Source of the DNA: Azomonas tarimensis
Lineage (GTDB): Bacteria; Pseudomonadota; Gammaproteobacteria; Pseudomonadales; Pseudomonadaceae
Reading direction: 5' to 3'
DNA length: 64,000 nt
Assembly: GCF_042648805.1 (NCBI RefSeq)
Contig: NZ_JBHRXZ010000024.1
Location: 372,001 to 436,000 of the forward strand
The first letter of the stretch is position 1. Every line of letters begins with the position of its first letter. The notes under the pieces were generated by a model that did not search any database, was not told where the DNA came from, and saw only the letters and a list, made by a program, of their open reading frames with translations. Shown here in pieces: positions 16,005-23,551 of the stretch. The position numbers and the translations under genes are program-made.

Positions 16005-16904
16005 TCAGCCCGAAAACACCTGCTCAAGCCCTTCGGCGAACAATACCCGCTCGGCCCAGGCGGTCAGCTCGGCTTCGCTGGCGGTCTGCAGCCGCTGTTC
16101 GAAGGCGTCGGGCAACTCGCCGAACTTGATCTGCAATTGGCGGCGCAGGGTATTGGCTTGGCCGATAGCCTTTCCTTCAGCACGACCCTCCGCCCGGCCT
16201 TTGGCCTCGGCCTCCGCCTTCTCCGTCACCTCGTCGCGCAGCGCACGTTCGCGGACGAACGCCAGGCGCTGCGCCTCGTCGTCGGCGGACAGCGCCTGCA
16301 GGCGCTCACGGGCCTTCTGAACCGCAGGGCTTTCGATGCTTTGCATGAGGTTGTCCTCCTGCCAATGCTTGAGGTATGCAACCCAGTCTGCCAGAGCGCT
16401 GCCAGCTTGGGAATGCAGTCGATCGGCCTTGGGCAGTTCGATCAGGTGCAGTTGCAGGCTACGGTCCAGTCGTACGTCGGGGCGCTGGCGGTCGCGTAAT
16501 TCAAAAGCCCAGCAGGCCTGCGCCTCCCCGAAAAGATCGAAGTCCATCAGGTGGATGCCGATCACCGGCTGCACCTGATGATAGCCTTCCCCGCCCTGCA
16601 ACTGCCGACCCAGGTTGCGGGCCAGGTAATAGAGGCTGCGCGAGGGCCAGCCGGCGTGGTTGCGAGTTTGCATCTCGATGTTGAACAACTGCCCAGTCAG
16701 GTCGCGGGCAAGGATGTCCAGCACGATGAACTTGCCGGTGAGCTCCTCCGGGGCGATCTGCGGGTTGAGAACCTGCAATTCGACGATGGGCGGCTCATCG
16801 CTGCGCACCGCATTGATGAGATCGGCCAACAGGTCCGGCGCCTCGGCGAACAGGCGCTTGAAGATCACGTCTAGCTTGGGGTCGAGTAAAGGAAGTTTGG
16901 GCAT
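16005..16904 (-). CDS. Rpn-family recombination-promoting nuclease (PD-(D/E)XK)
   Basis: A 299-residue Rpn/transposase_31-type protein. It opens PLLDPKLDVIFKRLFA, the family N-terminus. Candidate catalytic residues are the acidic pair in IVLDILARDLTGQLFNIEMQTR (D, then E-x-Q of the nuclease fold). The C-terminal third is an alanine/glutamate-rich coiled linker (EKAEAEAKGRAEGRAEGKAIGQ) and a helical end. Rpn proteins are DNA endonucleases linked to recombination and phage defence. The start is ATG 16904. An internal ATG at 16346 has AGGAGG 8 bases upstream, which would give a separate 113-residue C-terminal product. The copy is intact; its 3' part is duplicated at 15502. Confidence 0.85.
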   Translation of the reverse strand: MPKLPLLDPKLDVIFKRLFAEAPDLLADLINAVRSDEPPIVELQVLNPQIAPEELTGKFIVLDILARDLTGQLFNIEMQTRNHAGWPSRSLYYLARNLGRQLQGGEGYHQVQPVIGIHLMDFDLFGEAQACWAFELRDRQRPDVRLDRSLQLHLIELPKADRLHSQAGSALADWVAYLKHWQEDNLMQSIESPAVQKARERLQALSADDEAQRLAFVRERALRDEVTEKAEAEAKGRAEGRAEGKAIGQANTLRRQLQIKFGELPDAFEQRLQTASEAELTAWAERVLFAEGLEQVFSG

Positions 16905-17273
16905 GCTGTACGTCCTTGTACGGGAGAAGCGCTGCAGGCACGACTTGAGCGGCCCCTGGCGGATCGGTTTGATGCGCACCGAGGCATCGATACCACCGGC
17001 TTCCCCGGCAGTGAAGAAGATCAGGGTTCTGGTGGCATAGCCGAGGAGGTGGTTCTTGGTCGTGCTGCCCATCCCTGCACCTGCCGGCCGGACGCTGTAT
17101 GAAAAAACAGTATTCGCGCGACCTGCGTGCCGCAAGCGGAAAATGCCCGCTGCGTGAACGCCGTCCCAGTCGTTCCTCCTCGCAGTAACGCGGCTCGCGA
17201 CGAAGCGGCAACGGCCCTGGCGACGCGGCTAAGCCTTCAAGGGTGTTCGAATGGCCGCTGGTTCGCTGCTGGA
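16905..17273. other. Intergenic, no feature found
   Basis: A 369-base stretch between the Rpn gene start and the tonB stop. I see no convincing gene, RNA or repeat; it should contain the Rpn promoter. Confidence 0.5.
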
Positions 17274-18137
17274 TCAGTTCTTCGGGCGCTCCTGTACGAA
17301 GGACACCGCGATGGCCACCTCCATGGCCCTGGGCGGCCGCTCGAAGGGCGCGCTGGCCTTGGCCGCCTCCAGTGCCTTGCGGTCCAGCAGCGAATAACCA
17401 CTGCTGCGGCGAACCTGCAGAGAACCGGCCTGGATATATCCATCCTCGCCAAGACGGAAACTCACCACCGGCACGCCGACCTGGCCAGCCCGCCTCGCCT
17501 CCGCCGGGTAGTCCAGGTGGGACTGGATCGCCCTCTTCAGTTCGGCCAGGTAGCGGCGCAGAGCATCGGCTTCGGCATCCTGGTTACGCAGGGTCTGCTG
17601 TTGCTGCTGTTCTTCGGCTCCCCGGACCTGGGGTGCGCTGCTATCGACCACCGGCCTGGGTGTCGGTGTCGGCGGGGTCGAGGAGGAATCCGGACTGGGC
17701 GCAGGCGGCTTCGGCGCGGGCGGCTGCGGTTCGGCGATCGGTTCGACCTGCACCGGACTGGGCGCGGGTGACTCCCTGAGCATTTCCCGAGGTTCCTCCG
17801 GTGGCGGCGGCGGCGGTGGCGGTGGCGCTTCCGGGGACGGTGGCGGAGGCGGTGGCGCGTCCGGGGGTGAGTCCATTGCCGGCTGGTCGATATCGGCACC
17901 GGCAACCCGCTCCTCCACCTGGCGGGCGGAGACCATGCCGAACAGTTCCACCACCAATTGCTCCTGGCTGGGTGGCGGCGCGGTCAGGTAGTCGCGCAGC
18001 AGCCAGGGCGTCAGCAGAGCGCCATGCAGCAGCAGCGATACCATGAAACCCTGCCCCAGACCGAAGCCAGTGCGCTGCCCTGTCGGCGATGGCGCTACTG
18101 AACCGGCCGCCGTCAACGAAACCTGCATGCCGTTCAC
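17274..18137 (-). CDS. tonB: TonB energy transducer
   Basis: A 287-residue TonB protein, which links the inner-membrane proton channel to outer-membrane receptors. It shows one N-terminal membrane helix (GFMVSLLLHGALLTPWLL, about 31-48) with the conserved histidine, a long proline-rich periplasmic spacer (runs of P and E, about 95-165), and a C-terminal TonB domain (YPAEARRAGQVGVPVVSFRLGEDGYI, then SGYSLLDRKALEAAK). Its start overlaps the exbD stop by 4 bases. Its placement inside the molybdenum locus suggests a TonB dedicated to the receptor at the left edge. The order exbB-exbD-tonB is read leftward from the promoter near 19151. Confidence 0.92.
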   Translation of the reverse strand: MNGMQVSLTAAGSVAPSPTGQRTGFGLGQGFMVSLLLHGALLTPWLLRDYLTAPPPSQEQLVVELFGMVSARQVEERVAGADIDQPAMDSPPDAPPPPPPSPEAPPPPPPPPPEEPREMLRESPAPSPVQVEPIAEPQPPAPKPPAPSPDSSSTPPTPTPRPVVDSSAPQVRGAEEQQQQQTLRNQDAEADALRRYLAELKRAIQSHLDYPAEARRAGQVGVPVVSFRLGEDGYIQAGSLQVRRSSGYSLLDRKALEAAKASAPFERPPRAMEVAIAVSFVQERPKN

Positions 18138-18517
18138 CGTCCGCCGCTCTCCGTCTGCACCGCCACCTTGCCAAAGCCCAGCTGCTTGAGCACGTCCACC
18201 ACGTCGACGAAATGCTGCAGGCTGACGGCCTGGTCGGCGCGCAGCAGGAAAGCGGTTTCCCGGTCCTCTTCCTCTATCGTGCGGCCAAGCGCCTCGGTGG
18301 TCAGCGGCTGACTGTCCAGGTAGATGGTCCCCTCGGCATCGAGCTCGATGGTGCGCTGCTCGCTCCGGTCCGGCGCGCTGGCGGTGGCCTGGGGCAGGTT
18401 CACCGGGATCTTGCCGCTGACGATGAAGCTGGAAGTCATCAGCACGATGGTCAGCAGTACCAGCATGATGTCGATGAAGGGGACCATGTTCATGCTTTCG
18501 AATGGTTTTTCATCCAT
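18134..18517 (-). CDS. exbD: ExbD proton-channel subunit
   Basis: A 127-residue ExbD/TolR protein. One N-terminal membrane helix (MNMVPFIDIMLVLLTIVLMTSSFIV) carries the essential membrane aspartate, followed by a periplasmic domain (KIPVNLPQAT..., then ETAFLLRADQAVSLQHFVDVVDVLKQLGF). It overlaps exbB by 8 bases and tonB by 4. It works with ExbB to power TonB by proton flow. Confidence 0.92.
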   Translation of the reverse strand: MDEKPFESMNMVPFIDIMLVLLTIVLMTSSFIVSGKIPVNLPQATASAPDRSEQRTIELDAEGTIYLDSQPLTTEALGRTIEEEDRETAFLLRADQAVSLQHFVDVVDVLKQLGFGKVAVQTESGGR

Positions 18518-18938
18518 GAGCGATCTCCCACCTGAGCATCAGCACCTTGGCCTGGCGCAGCAGCAGGTTGTAGAACACTACCGCCACCAGGGCGACCAGC
18601 AGCCCCACGGCGGTGACCTTGAGCGCCAGGGCCAGGCCGACCATGATCTGCAGAGTGTCGATGTTGGCGTCCATGCCCATCTGGTAGAAGGTCAGCATGA
18701 TGCCCAGGACGGTGCCGAGCAGGCCGATATAGGGCGCATTGGCCGCCACCAGGGAAATCACCACCAGCTTCCCTGACAGTTCCAGCTCCAGGGACTTGAG
18801 GTCGTCGAACGCAGCAGGATCGATGCGCCGGTAGCTGAAGTAACGCTCCAGGCCGACCGCCACTACCGCCAGGCTGAGGATCAGCAGCAGCCCGATCACG
18901 CCATAGTCGATCAACCCCGCCAGCCATTGTGCATTCAT
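18510..18938 (-). CDS. exbB: Short ExbB proton-channel subunit
   Basis: A 142-residue MotA/TolQ/ExbB family protein with three membrane segments, including YIGLLGTVLGIMLTFYQMG and LALKVTAVGLLVALVAVVFYNLLL, the conserved TolQ/ExbB helices. It is clearly shorter than E. coli ExbB (about 244 residues), matching the compact ExbB of other TonB systems. ATG 18938 is chosen because AAGGAG lies 8 bases upstream; the in-frame ATG at 18968 has no such site. First gene of the leftward exbB-exbD-tonB operon. Confidence 0.9.
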   Translation of the reverse strand: MNAQWLAGLIDYGVIGLLLILSLAVVAVGLERYFSYRRIDPAAFDDLKSLELELSGKLVVISLVAANAPYIGLLGTVLGIMLTFYQMGMDANIDTLQIMVGLALALKVTAVGLLVALVAVVFYNLLLRQAKVLMLRWEIAHG

Positions 18939-19102
18939 CTCAGATTCTCCTTTGCCTTTCGTATTCAAGGGTCGAAGGCCGGCGGTTCAGAACACAGGCC
19001 GGCTTGGAAGCGCACGCGGGATCGTCCGGCCGACTCCGATCGCTGCACCACCTGCAAACGCAAGACGACCTAAAGCGCTCGCCCGTTCGCAAAAGCGGCC
19101 TT

Positions 19103-19130
19103 GGTTATTTATTTAGCAGATGACATAACC
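19103..19130. promoter_or_regulatory. Inverted repeat just downstream of the exbB sigma-54 promoter
   Basis: GGTTAT and ATAACC, 16 bases apart, the right arm including ACATAACC as in ModE half-sites. The spacing is 4 bases longer than in a ModE operator. It covers about +10 to +38 of the predicted transcript, so a repressor site is possible. Confidence 0.35.
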
Positions 19131-19150
19131 AGACACGACCAAAGACCGTA

Positions 19151-19166
19151 AGCAAGCCATGTGCCA
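19151..19166 (-). promoter_or_regulatory. Sigma-54 (-24/-12) promoter of exbB-exbD-tonB
   Basis: On the minus strand TGGCACATGGCTTGCT, a full match to TGGCAC-N5-TTGCW. Predicted start is about 19140, giving a leader of about 200 bases before exbB. Confidence 0.7.
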
Positions 19167-19290
19167 GCACCATGAAAAACCGATCGAAACACCGGCATTC
19201 ATGCCGAATGGCACCTAACCATTTGTAATCATTGAATACCTGGAATGAACAAGAAAAAGCGGGAAGATCTGTACTCTATGATGCACGCCT

Positions 19291-19317
19291 GGTTCGACCT
19301 CCCTATCCAGTCGAACC
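19291..19317. repeat. Perfect 8-bp inverted repeat, candidate activator site
   Basis: GGTTCGAC, 11 bases, GTCGAACC. It lies 125-150 bases upstream of the leftward sigma-54 promoter, the usual place for an enhancer. It does not resemble the TGT-N10-ACA elements. Confidence 0.4.
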
Positions 19318-19479
19318 ACTAACAATTTAGCAACGGCTACAACGCCGATAAGGGTAACTGGCAGGTTAGCCGGGATAGCACCGGTCACCGGGGAGGAACA
19401 CAGCGACGGACATGACATCAACCGATGCCATGCCCATCGCATGCGGGTATCTGTTGCATCCTGCGGATGCCAGGGCTCT

Positions 19480-19518
19480 AAAAACGGCAGGCGGCGTCAA
19501 AGCCGACGCCGTACTGCC
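19480..19518 (-). terminator. Rho-independent terminator of the molbindin gene
   Basis: On the minus strand a long GC-rich stem (GGCAG..CGGCGTC paired with GACGCCG..CTGCC) followed by GTTTTTAG. It starts about 10 bases after the molbindin stop. Confidence 0.7.
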
Positions 19519-19527
19519 GCTCGGCGC

Positions 19528-19956
19528 TCAGGCCGTCACCCCCAGAATCACATTCGATGCCTTGATGACGGCCGTGGCGCTGCCGCCCACGGTCAAGCCC
19601 AGCTCGGCCACGGCTTCGCGGGTGACGACCGACGTCACCTCGGTGCCGCCCGGCAGGGTCAGGGTGACTTCGCTATTCACCGCACCGGGCTCGATGTGCT
19701 TGACCACGCCGACCAACTGGTTGCGTGCCGACAAGCGCAGGTCGCTGCCATCGCTCATCAGCATTACCCAAGGCGCCTTGACGATGGCTAGCACCTCTTT
19801 GCCAGGCGCGAGTTCCAGCGCGGTGACGCTTTCCTGAGTGACCACCGAGATCAGTTGGTCACCCTGGCCCAGCTCGATTTCCACCTGGGCGTTGACCGCG
19901 CCGGGCCGCACGGCGATTACGGTTCCCTTGAAGACATTGCGGGCACTGACTTTCAT
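19528..19956 (-). CDS. Di-domain molbindin (Mop/TOBE protein)
   Basis: A 142-residue protein made of two Mop (TOBE) domains, at about 1-65 and 70-140. Each opens with the SARN motif: MKVSARNVFKGTVIAVRPGAVNAQVEIEL and LRLSARNQLVGVVKHIEPGAVNSEVTLTL. Molbindins bind molybdate or tungstate in the cytoplasm and buffer or store it, as does Azotobacter ModG. It is divergent from modE and shares the intergenic region with a ModE operator at 19985, so it is probably ModE-controlled. The ATG is preceded by AGGAGGCGATCC. Intact, with its own terminator. Confidence 0.9.
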   Translation of the reverse strand: MKVSARNVFKGTVIAVRPGAVNAQVEIELGQGDQLISVVTQESVTALELAPGKEVLAIVKAPWVMLMSDGSDLRLSARNQLVGVVKHIEPGAVNSEVTLTLPGGTEVTSVVTREAVAELGLTVGGSATAVIKASNVILGVTA

Positions 19957-19967
19957 GGATCGCCTCC

Positions 19968-19983
19968 TGTCGTCTTTGCGACG
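19968..19983. promoter_or_regulatory. TGT-N10-ACR upstream activator-like element
   Basis: TGTCGTCTTTGCGACG, two changes from the element at 4783. It precedes the ModE operator by one base, as at 1358, and lies about 120 bases upstream of the modE sigma-54 promoter. Confidence 0.45.
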
Positions 19984-19984
19984 T

Positions 19985-20008
19985 CGCTATATCATTCCGT
20001 ACATAAAT
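19985..20008. promoter_or_regulatory. ModE operator in the molbindin-modE intergenic region
   Basis: CGCTATA, 8 bases, TACATAA: both half-sites and the spacing match the E. coli modA operator and the box at 1375. It is suited to autoregulation of modE-modABC and control of molbindin. Confidence 0.75.
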
Positions 20009-20088
20009 TGTCGGCAAAAGGACTTTTGACGACGTCCTGAATTCTACATACATGGCTTGTAGCGGAGGAACCACAAGAAAGACCCGTT

Positions 20089-20104
20089 TGGCATAGGCAT
20101 TGCT
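20089..20104 (+). promoter_or_regulatory. Sigma-54 (-24/-12) promoter of modE-modABC
   Basis: TGGCATAGGCATTGCT: TGGCA/TTGCT with GG and GC ten bases apart. Predicted start is about 20115, 31 bases before modE. The following TTTATATAA also resembles a ModE half-site. Confidence 0.65.
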
Positions 20105-20145
20105 TTATATAAACTAAACGACACAAAGAACCATATGGACTCCCC

Positions 20146-20958
20146 ATGAACGCGACTCGTTTTTTCGCCCGGATGTCGCTGGACACCGAAGTCGGGACCG
20201 CCTTGAGCGACACCCGGATCCGCCTACTCGAGCAGATCGAACGGGAAGGCTCGATCAACCGCGCAGCCAAGGCCGTGCCGCTTTCCTACAAGGCTGCCTG
20301 GGATGCCATCGACACCATGAACAACCTGGCCCCGGAACCGCTGGTGAAGCGCGTCGCGGGTGGTCGTCAGGGCGGCGGTACGCAGTTGACCGATTATGGC
20401 CGGCGCATCGTGGCCATGTACCGGGCCCTGGAAATCGAATACCAGGCTGCGCTGGACCGACTGACCGAACGGCTCAAGGAGGTGAATGGTGGCGATGTGC
20501 AGTCATTCCAGAAGCTCATGCACCGCATGAGCATGAAAGCCAGCGCACGCAACCAGTTCTCCGGAACGGTCACGGGCCTTCGACTGGGCGGCATCGACTA
20601 CGAGGTGCGCATCGCTCTGGATGCGCAGACCGAGATCACCGCGATCATCACCCGCGCCAGCGCGGAGAACCTGGGGCTTGCCATCGGCCGGGAAGTGTTC
20701 GCGCTGGTCAAGTCGTCCTCGGTGATGCTGGTGGCCGACCGATCGGTAAAACTCACCGCCCGCAATCAGCTGTGGGGCGAGGTCTCGGCGATCCATGAAG
20801 GCCCGGTGAACAGCGAGGTGACCCTGGCGCTGCCCTCGGGACGCAGCGTGACGGCAGTGGTGACCGCCGATGGCTGTGAAGCACTGGGCCTCCGGCCTGG
20901 CAGCCCGGCCTGCGCCATCTTCAAGGCTTCGAGCGTCATCCTTGCCATCTGTGAATAG
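20146..20958 (+). CDS. modE: ModE molybdate-responsive transcription factor
   Basis: A 270-residue ModE. The N-terminal winged-helix DNA-binding domain is clear (RIRLLEQIEREGSINRAAKAVPLSYKAAWDAIDTMNNL, then GGRQGGGTQLTDYG), about 25-105. Two Mop/TOBE molybdate-binding domains follow at about 125-195 and 200-268 (KASARNQFSGTV, KLTARNQLWGEV). Bound molybdate makes ModE bind operators that normally repress uptake genes and activate others. It heads modE-modA-modB-modC and probably controls the ModE boxes at 1375, 19985 and possibly 4816 and 23649. Length and domains are typical and intact. Confidence 0.95.
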   Translation: MNATRFFARMSLDTEVGTALSDTRIRLLEQIEREGSINRAAKAVPLSYKAAWDAIDTMNNLAPEPLVKRVAGGRQGGGTQLTDYGRRIVAMYRALEIEYQAALDRLTERLKEVNGGDVQSFQKLMHRMSMKASARNQFSGTVTGLRLGGIDYEVRIALDAQTEITAIITRASAENLGLAIGREVFALVKSSSVMLVADRSVKLTARNQLWGEVSAIHEGPVNSEVTLALPSGRSVTAVVTADGCEALGLRPGSPACAIFKASSVILAICE

Positions 20959-20992
20959 TTCCGTTGCAACCATCATCAAAGGAGTAACCCAT

Positions 20993-21745
20993 ATGAATGC
21001 ATATTCGCGCCTGTTCGCAGCCCTGGGATTTGGCCTGCTGGCCTGTTCCGTCCATGCCGCCGAGGTGACCATCGCCGTGGCCGCCAACTTCACCGCACCG
21101 ATGAAGGAAATCGCCGAAGCCTTCGAACAGGACACCGGCCACACCGTCAGAACCTCCCTCGGCCCGACCGGCGCGCTCTACACCCAGATCAAGAATGGCG
21201 CGCCGTTCGAGGTTTTCCTGTCGGCGGACGACAGCACGCCGGCGCGCCTGGAGAGCGAGGGTGATGTGGTCGAAGGCTCGCGCTTCACCTATGCGGTCGG
21301 CAAGCTGGTGCTCTGGTCACCAAGGGAAGACTACGTGGATGACGAAGGCGCCGTGCTGGCTGCAGGCGACTATCGCTATCTGTCCGTCGCCAACCCCAAG
21401 CTCGCCCCATACGGACTGGCCGCCGCTCAGGTGCTCGAGAAGCTCGGGCTGACCGAGACCGTTCGCCCCAAGCTGGTAGAGGGCAGCAACATCGTCCAGA
21501 CCTACCAGTTCATCGCCACCGGCAATGCCGAACTCGGCTTTGTGGCGCTGTCCCAGGTCTACAAGGACGGCGCCATCAGCAGCGGCTCGGCCTGGAACGT
21601 ACCGGCAGAGATGCACGACCCCATTCGCCAGGATGCGGTGGTGCTCAAGCGAGGCGCGGAAAACCCCGCCGCCGCCGCGCTTGCGGACTATCTGAAGGGC
21701 GATAGGGCCCAGGCGATCATCCGCAGCTACGGCTACGAAATCTGA
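20993..21745 (+). CDS. modA: ModA periplasmic molybdate-binding protein
   Basis: The periplasmic receptor of the ModABC importer, 250 residues. Signal peptide MNAYSRLFAALGFGLLACSVHAAE, then the ModA landmarks VAANFTAPMKEIAEAF, SLGPTGALYTQIKNGAPFEVFLSADDSTP, and NPKLAPYGLAAAQVLEKLG, with the serine/threonine residues that coordinate the oxyanion. ATG 20993 is preceded by AAAGGAG. It lies 34 bases after modE, in the same operon. A second, signal-less relative is at 14331. Confidence 0.95.
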   Translation: MNAYSRLFAALGFGLLACSVHAAEVTIAVAANFTAPMKEIAEAFEQDTGHTVRTSLGPTGALYTQIKNGAPFEVFLSADDSTPARLESEGDVVEGSRFTYAVGKLVLWSPREDYVDDEGAVLAAGDYRYLSVANPKLAPYGLAAAQVLEKLGLTETVRPKLVEGSNIVQTYQFIATGNAELGFVALSQVYKDGAISSGSAWNVPAEMHDPIRQDAVVLKRGAENPAAAALADYLKGDRAQAIIRSYGYEI

Positions 21746-21754
21746 GCCGCTGTC

Positions 21755-22435
21755 ATGCCCCTTTCCGCCCATGATTTCGCGGCCATCAGGCTGACGCTGG
21801 AGCTGGCCTCGCTGACCACGGTGCTGCTGCTGATCGTCAGCACCCCAATCGCCTGGTGGCTCGCCCGCACCCGGTCGCGCCTGAAGGGGCCGATCGGGGC
21901 CATCGTCGCCCTGCCGCTGGTTTTGCCACCGACGGTACTTGGCTTCTATCTGCTGGTAACCATGGGCCCCCATGGCCCGGTCGGCCAGGTGACCCAGACA
22001 CTGGGCTTGGGCACCCTGCCCTTCACCTTCGCGGGCCTGGTGGTGGCTTCAGTGTTCTACTCTCTGCCCTTTGTGGTCCAGCCATTGCAGAACGCATTCG
22101 AAGCCATCGGCGAGCGCCCGCTGGAAGCCGCGGCCACCTTGCGGGCCGGGCCCTGGGACACCTTTTTCACCGTGGTGCTGCCCCTGGCGAGACCCGGCTT
22201 TTTTACCGCCTCGATCCTCGGATTCGCCCACACCGTGGGCGAGTTCGGCGTCGTGCTGATGATCGGTGGCAACATCCCCGGGGTGACCCGAACGGTGTCG
22301 GTGCAGATCTTCGACCACGTGGAAGCCATGGAATACACCCAGGCGCACTGGCTGGCGGGCGGCATGGTGGTGTTTTCCTTCCTGGTACTGCTGGCGCTCT
22401 ACTCCAGCCGCCGCCTCAAGACCGGCTTCACCTGA
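21755..22435 (+). CDS. modB: ModB molybdate ABC importer permease
   Basis: A 226-residue inner-membrane permease with about five membrane segments. The ATPase-contacting loop is visible (EAAATLRAGPWDTFFTVVLPLARPGFFTASILGFAHTVGEFGVVLMIGGN), which is diagnostic for ModB/CysTW-type permeases. It starts 9 bases after modA and ends 3 bases before modC. Length and sequence are normal for ModB. Confidence 0.95.
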   Translation: MPLSAHDFAAIRLTLELASLTTVLLLIVSTPIAWWLARTRSRLKGPIGAIVALPLVLPPTVLGFYLLVTMGPHGPVGQVTQTLGLGTLPFTFAGLVVASVFYSLPFVVQPLQNAFEAIGERPLEAAATLRAGPWDTFFTVVLPLARPGFFTASILGFAHTVGEFGVVLMIGGNIPGVTRTVSVQIFDHVEAMEYTQAHWLAGGMVVFSFLVLLALYSSRRLKTGFT

Positions 22436-22438
22436 CCG

Positions 22439-23551
22439 ATGATACCTATGAACGAGCAGTCCTCTCTCTCTTGCAACCAGATCCACGCCCGCTTTCGCCT
22501 GACCTGGCCAGGCTTCGAGCTGGACGTCGATCTGAACCTGCCCGGGCGCGGTGTCACCGCCCTGTTCGGTCATTCAGGCTCTGGCAAGACCACCTGCCTG
22601 CGTTGTGTCGCCGGCCTTGAGCGAGCCGCCGAAGCGCGCCTGGAGGTCAATGGCGAATGCTGGCAGGACAGCGCAGCCGGGCTCTTCGTCCCGGTCCATC
22701 AACGTCCGCTGGGCTACGTATTCCAGGAAGCGAGCCTTTTCCCTCATCTCACCGTGCGCCGCAATCTGGACTTCGGCCGTCGCCGGGTCGCCAGCGCTAG
22801 CCGCCGAGTGCAGTGGGACCATGTGATCGAACTACTTGGCATCGGCCATCTGCTCGACCGCCTGCCGGATCGGCTGTCCGGCGGCGAGCGCCAGCGGGTG
22901 GGCATCGCCCGCGCACTGCTGACCAGCCCGAGGCTGCTGCTCATGGACGAACCGCTCGCCGCGCTCGACCTCAAGCGCAAGAACGAAATCCTGCCCTACC
23001 TCGAGCGCCTGCGGGAGGAACTGGACATCCCGGTGCTCTATGTCAGCCACTCGCCGGATGAAGTAGCGCGGCTGGCCGACCACGTGGTGCTGCTCGACGG
23101 TGGAAAGGTGGTTGCCCAGGGCGGTTTGCGGGAGACTCTGGCGAGGCTCGACCTGCCCACGGCGTTCAGCGAAGACGCTGGCGTGGTGATCGAGTCGAGG
23201 GTGGCCGAGCACGATGACACCTTTCACCTGTCACGGCTGGATTTCCCGGGCGGCCACGTCCTGGTGGCGCGCCGTCAGGAAGCCATCGGTCAATCCTTGC
23301 GGTTTCGCGTACATGCCCGCGATGTCAGCCTGGCGCTGCAGCGCAACGACGACACCAGCATCACCAACGTACTGCCGGCACAGGTATGCGAGACGGTCGA
23401 TGCCGACACGCCAGCCCATGTGCTGGTCCGCCTCGACGCCGAGGGCACGCCACTGATCGCTCGCATCACCCGCCGCTCCGCCGTGCAACTCGGCATCCAG
23501 CCTGGCCAGCGCCTGTGGGCGCAGATAAAGGCCGTGGCCTTGCTCGGCTGA
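22439..23551 (+). CDS. modC: ModC molybdate ABC importer ATPase
   Basis: A 370-residue ATPase with Walker A GHSGSGKTT, signature LSGGERQRV, Walker B LLLMDEPLAALD and H-loop YVSHSPDEV. A C-terminal TOBE/Mop domain (about 300-368) follows, which lets ModC sense molybdate. An ATG at 22448 (MNEQSS) is an equally possible start. It is the last gene of modE-modABC. Length is usual for ModC. Confidence 0.95.
   Translation: MIPMNEQSSLSCNQIHARFRLTWPGFELDVDLNLPGRGVTALFGHSGSGKTTCLRCVAGLERAAEARLEVNGECWQDSAAGLFVPVHQRPLGYVFQEASLFPHLTVRRNLDFGRRRVASASRRVQWDHVIELLGIGHLLDRLPDRLSGGERQRVGIARALLTSPRLLLMDEPLAALDLKRKNEILPYLERLREELDIPVLYVSHSPDEVARLADHVVLLDGGKVVAQGGLRETLARLDLPTAFSEDAGVVIESRVAEHDDTFHLSRLDFPGGHVLVARRQEAIGQSLRFRVHARDVSLALQRNDDTSITNVLPAQVCETVDADTPAHVLVRLDAEGTPLIARITRRSAVQLGIQPGQRLWAQIKAVALLG

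Larger units (their letters stand above)
18939..19479. other. Intergenic region between exbB and the molbindin terminator
   Basis: A gene-free stretch of about 540 bases. It holds the leftward sigma-54 promoter (19151) and two inverted repeats (19103, 19291), listed separately. Reading frames here are short and have no codon or homology support. Confidence 0.55.
19957..20145. other. Divergent molbindin/modE regulatory region
   Basis: A 189-base region containing an activator-like element, a ModE operator and the modE sigma-54 promoter, listed separately. It also has CTACA-N9-TGTAG at 20044-20062, perhaps a further half-occupied ModE site. Confidence 0.5.
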
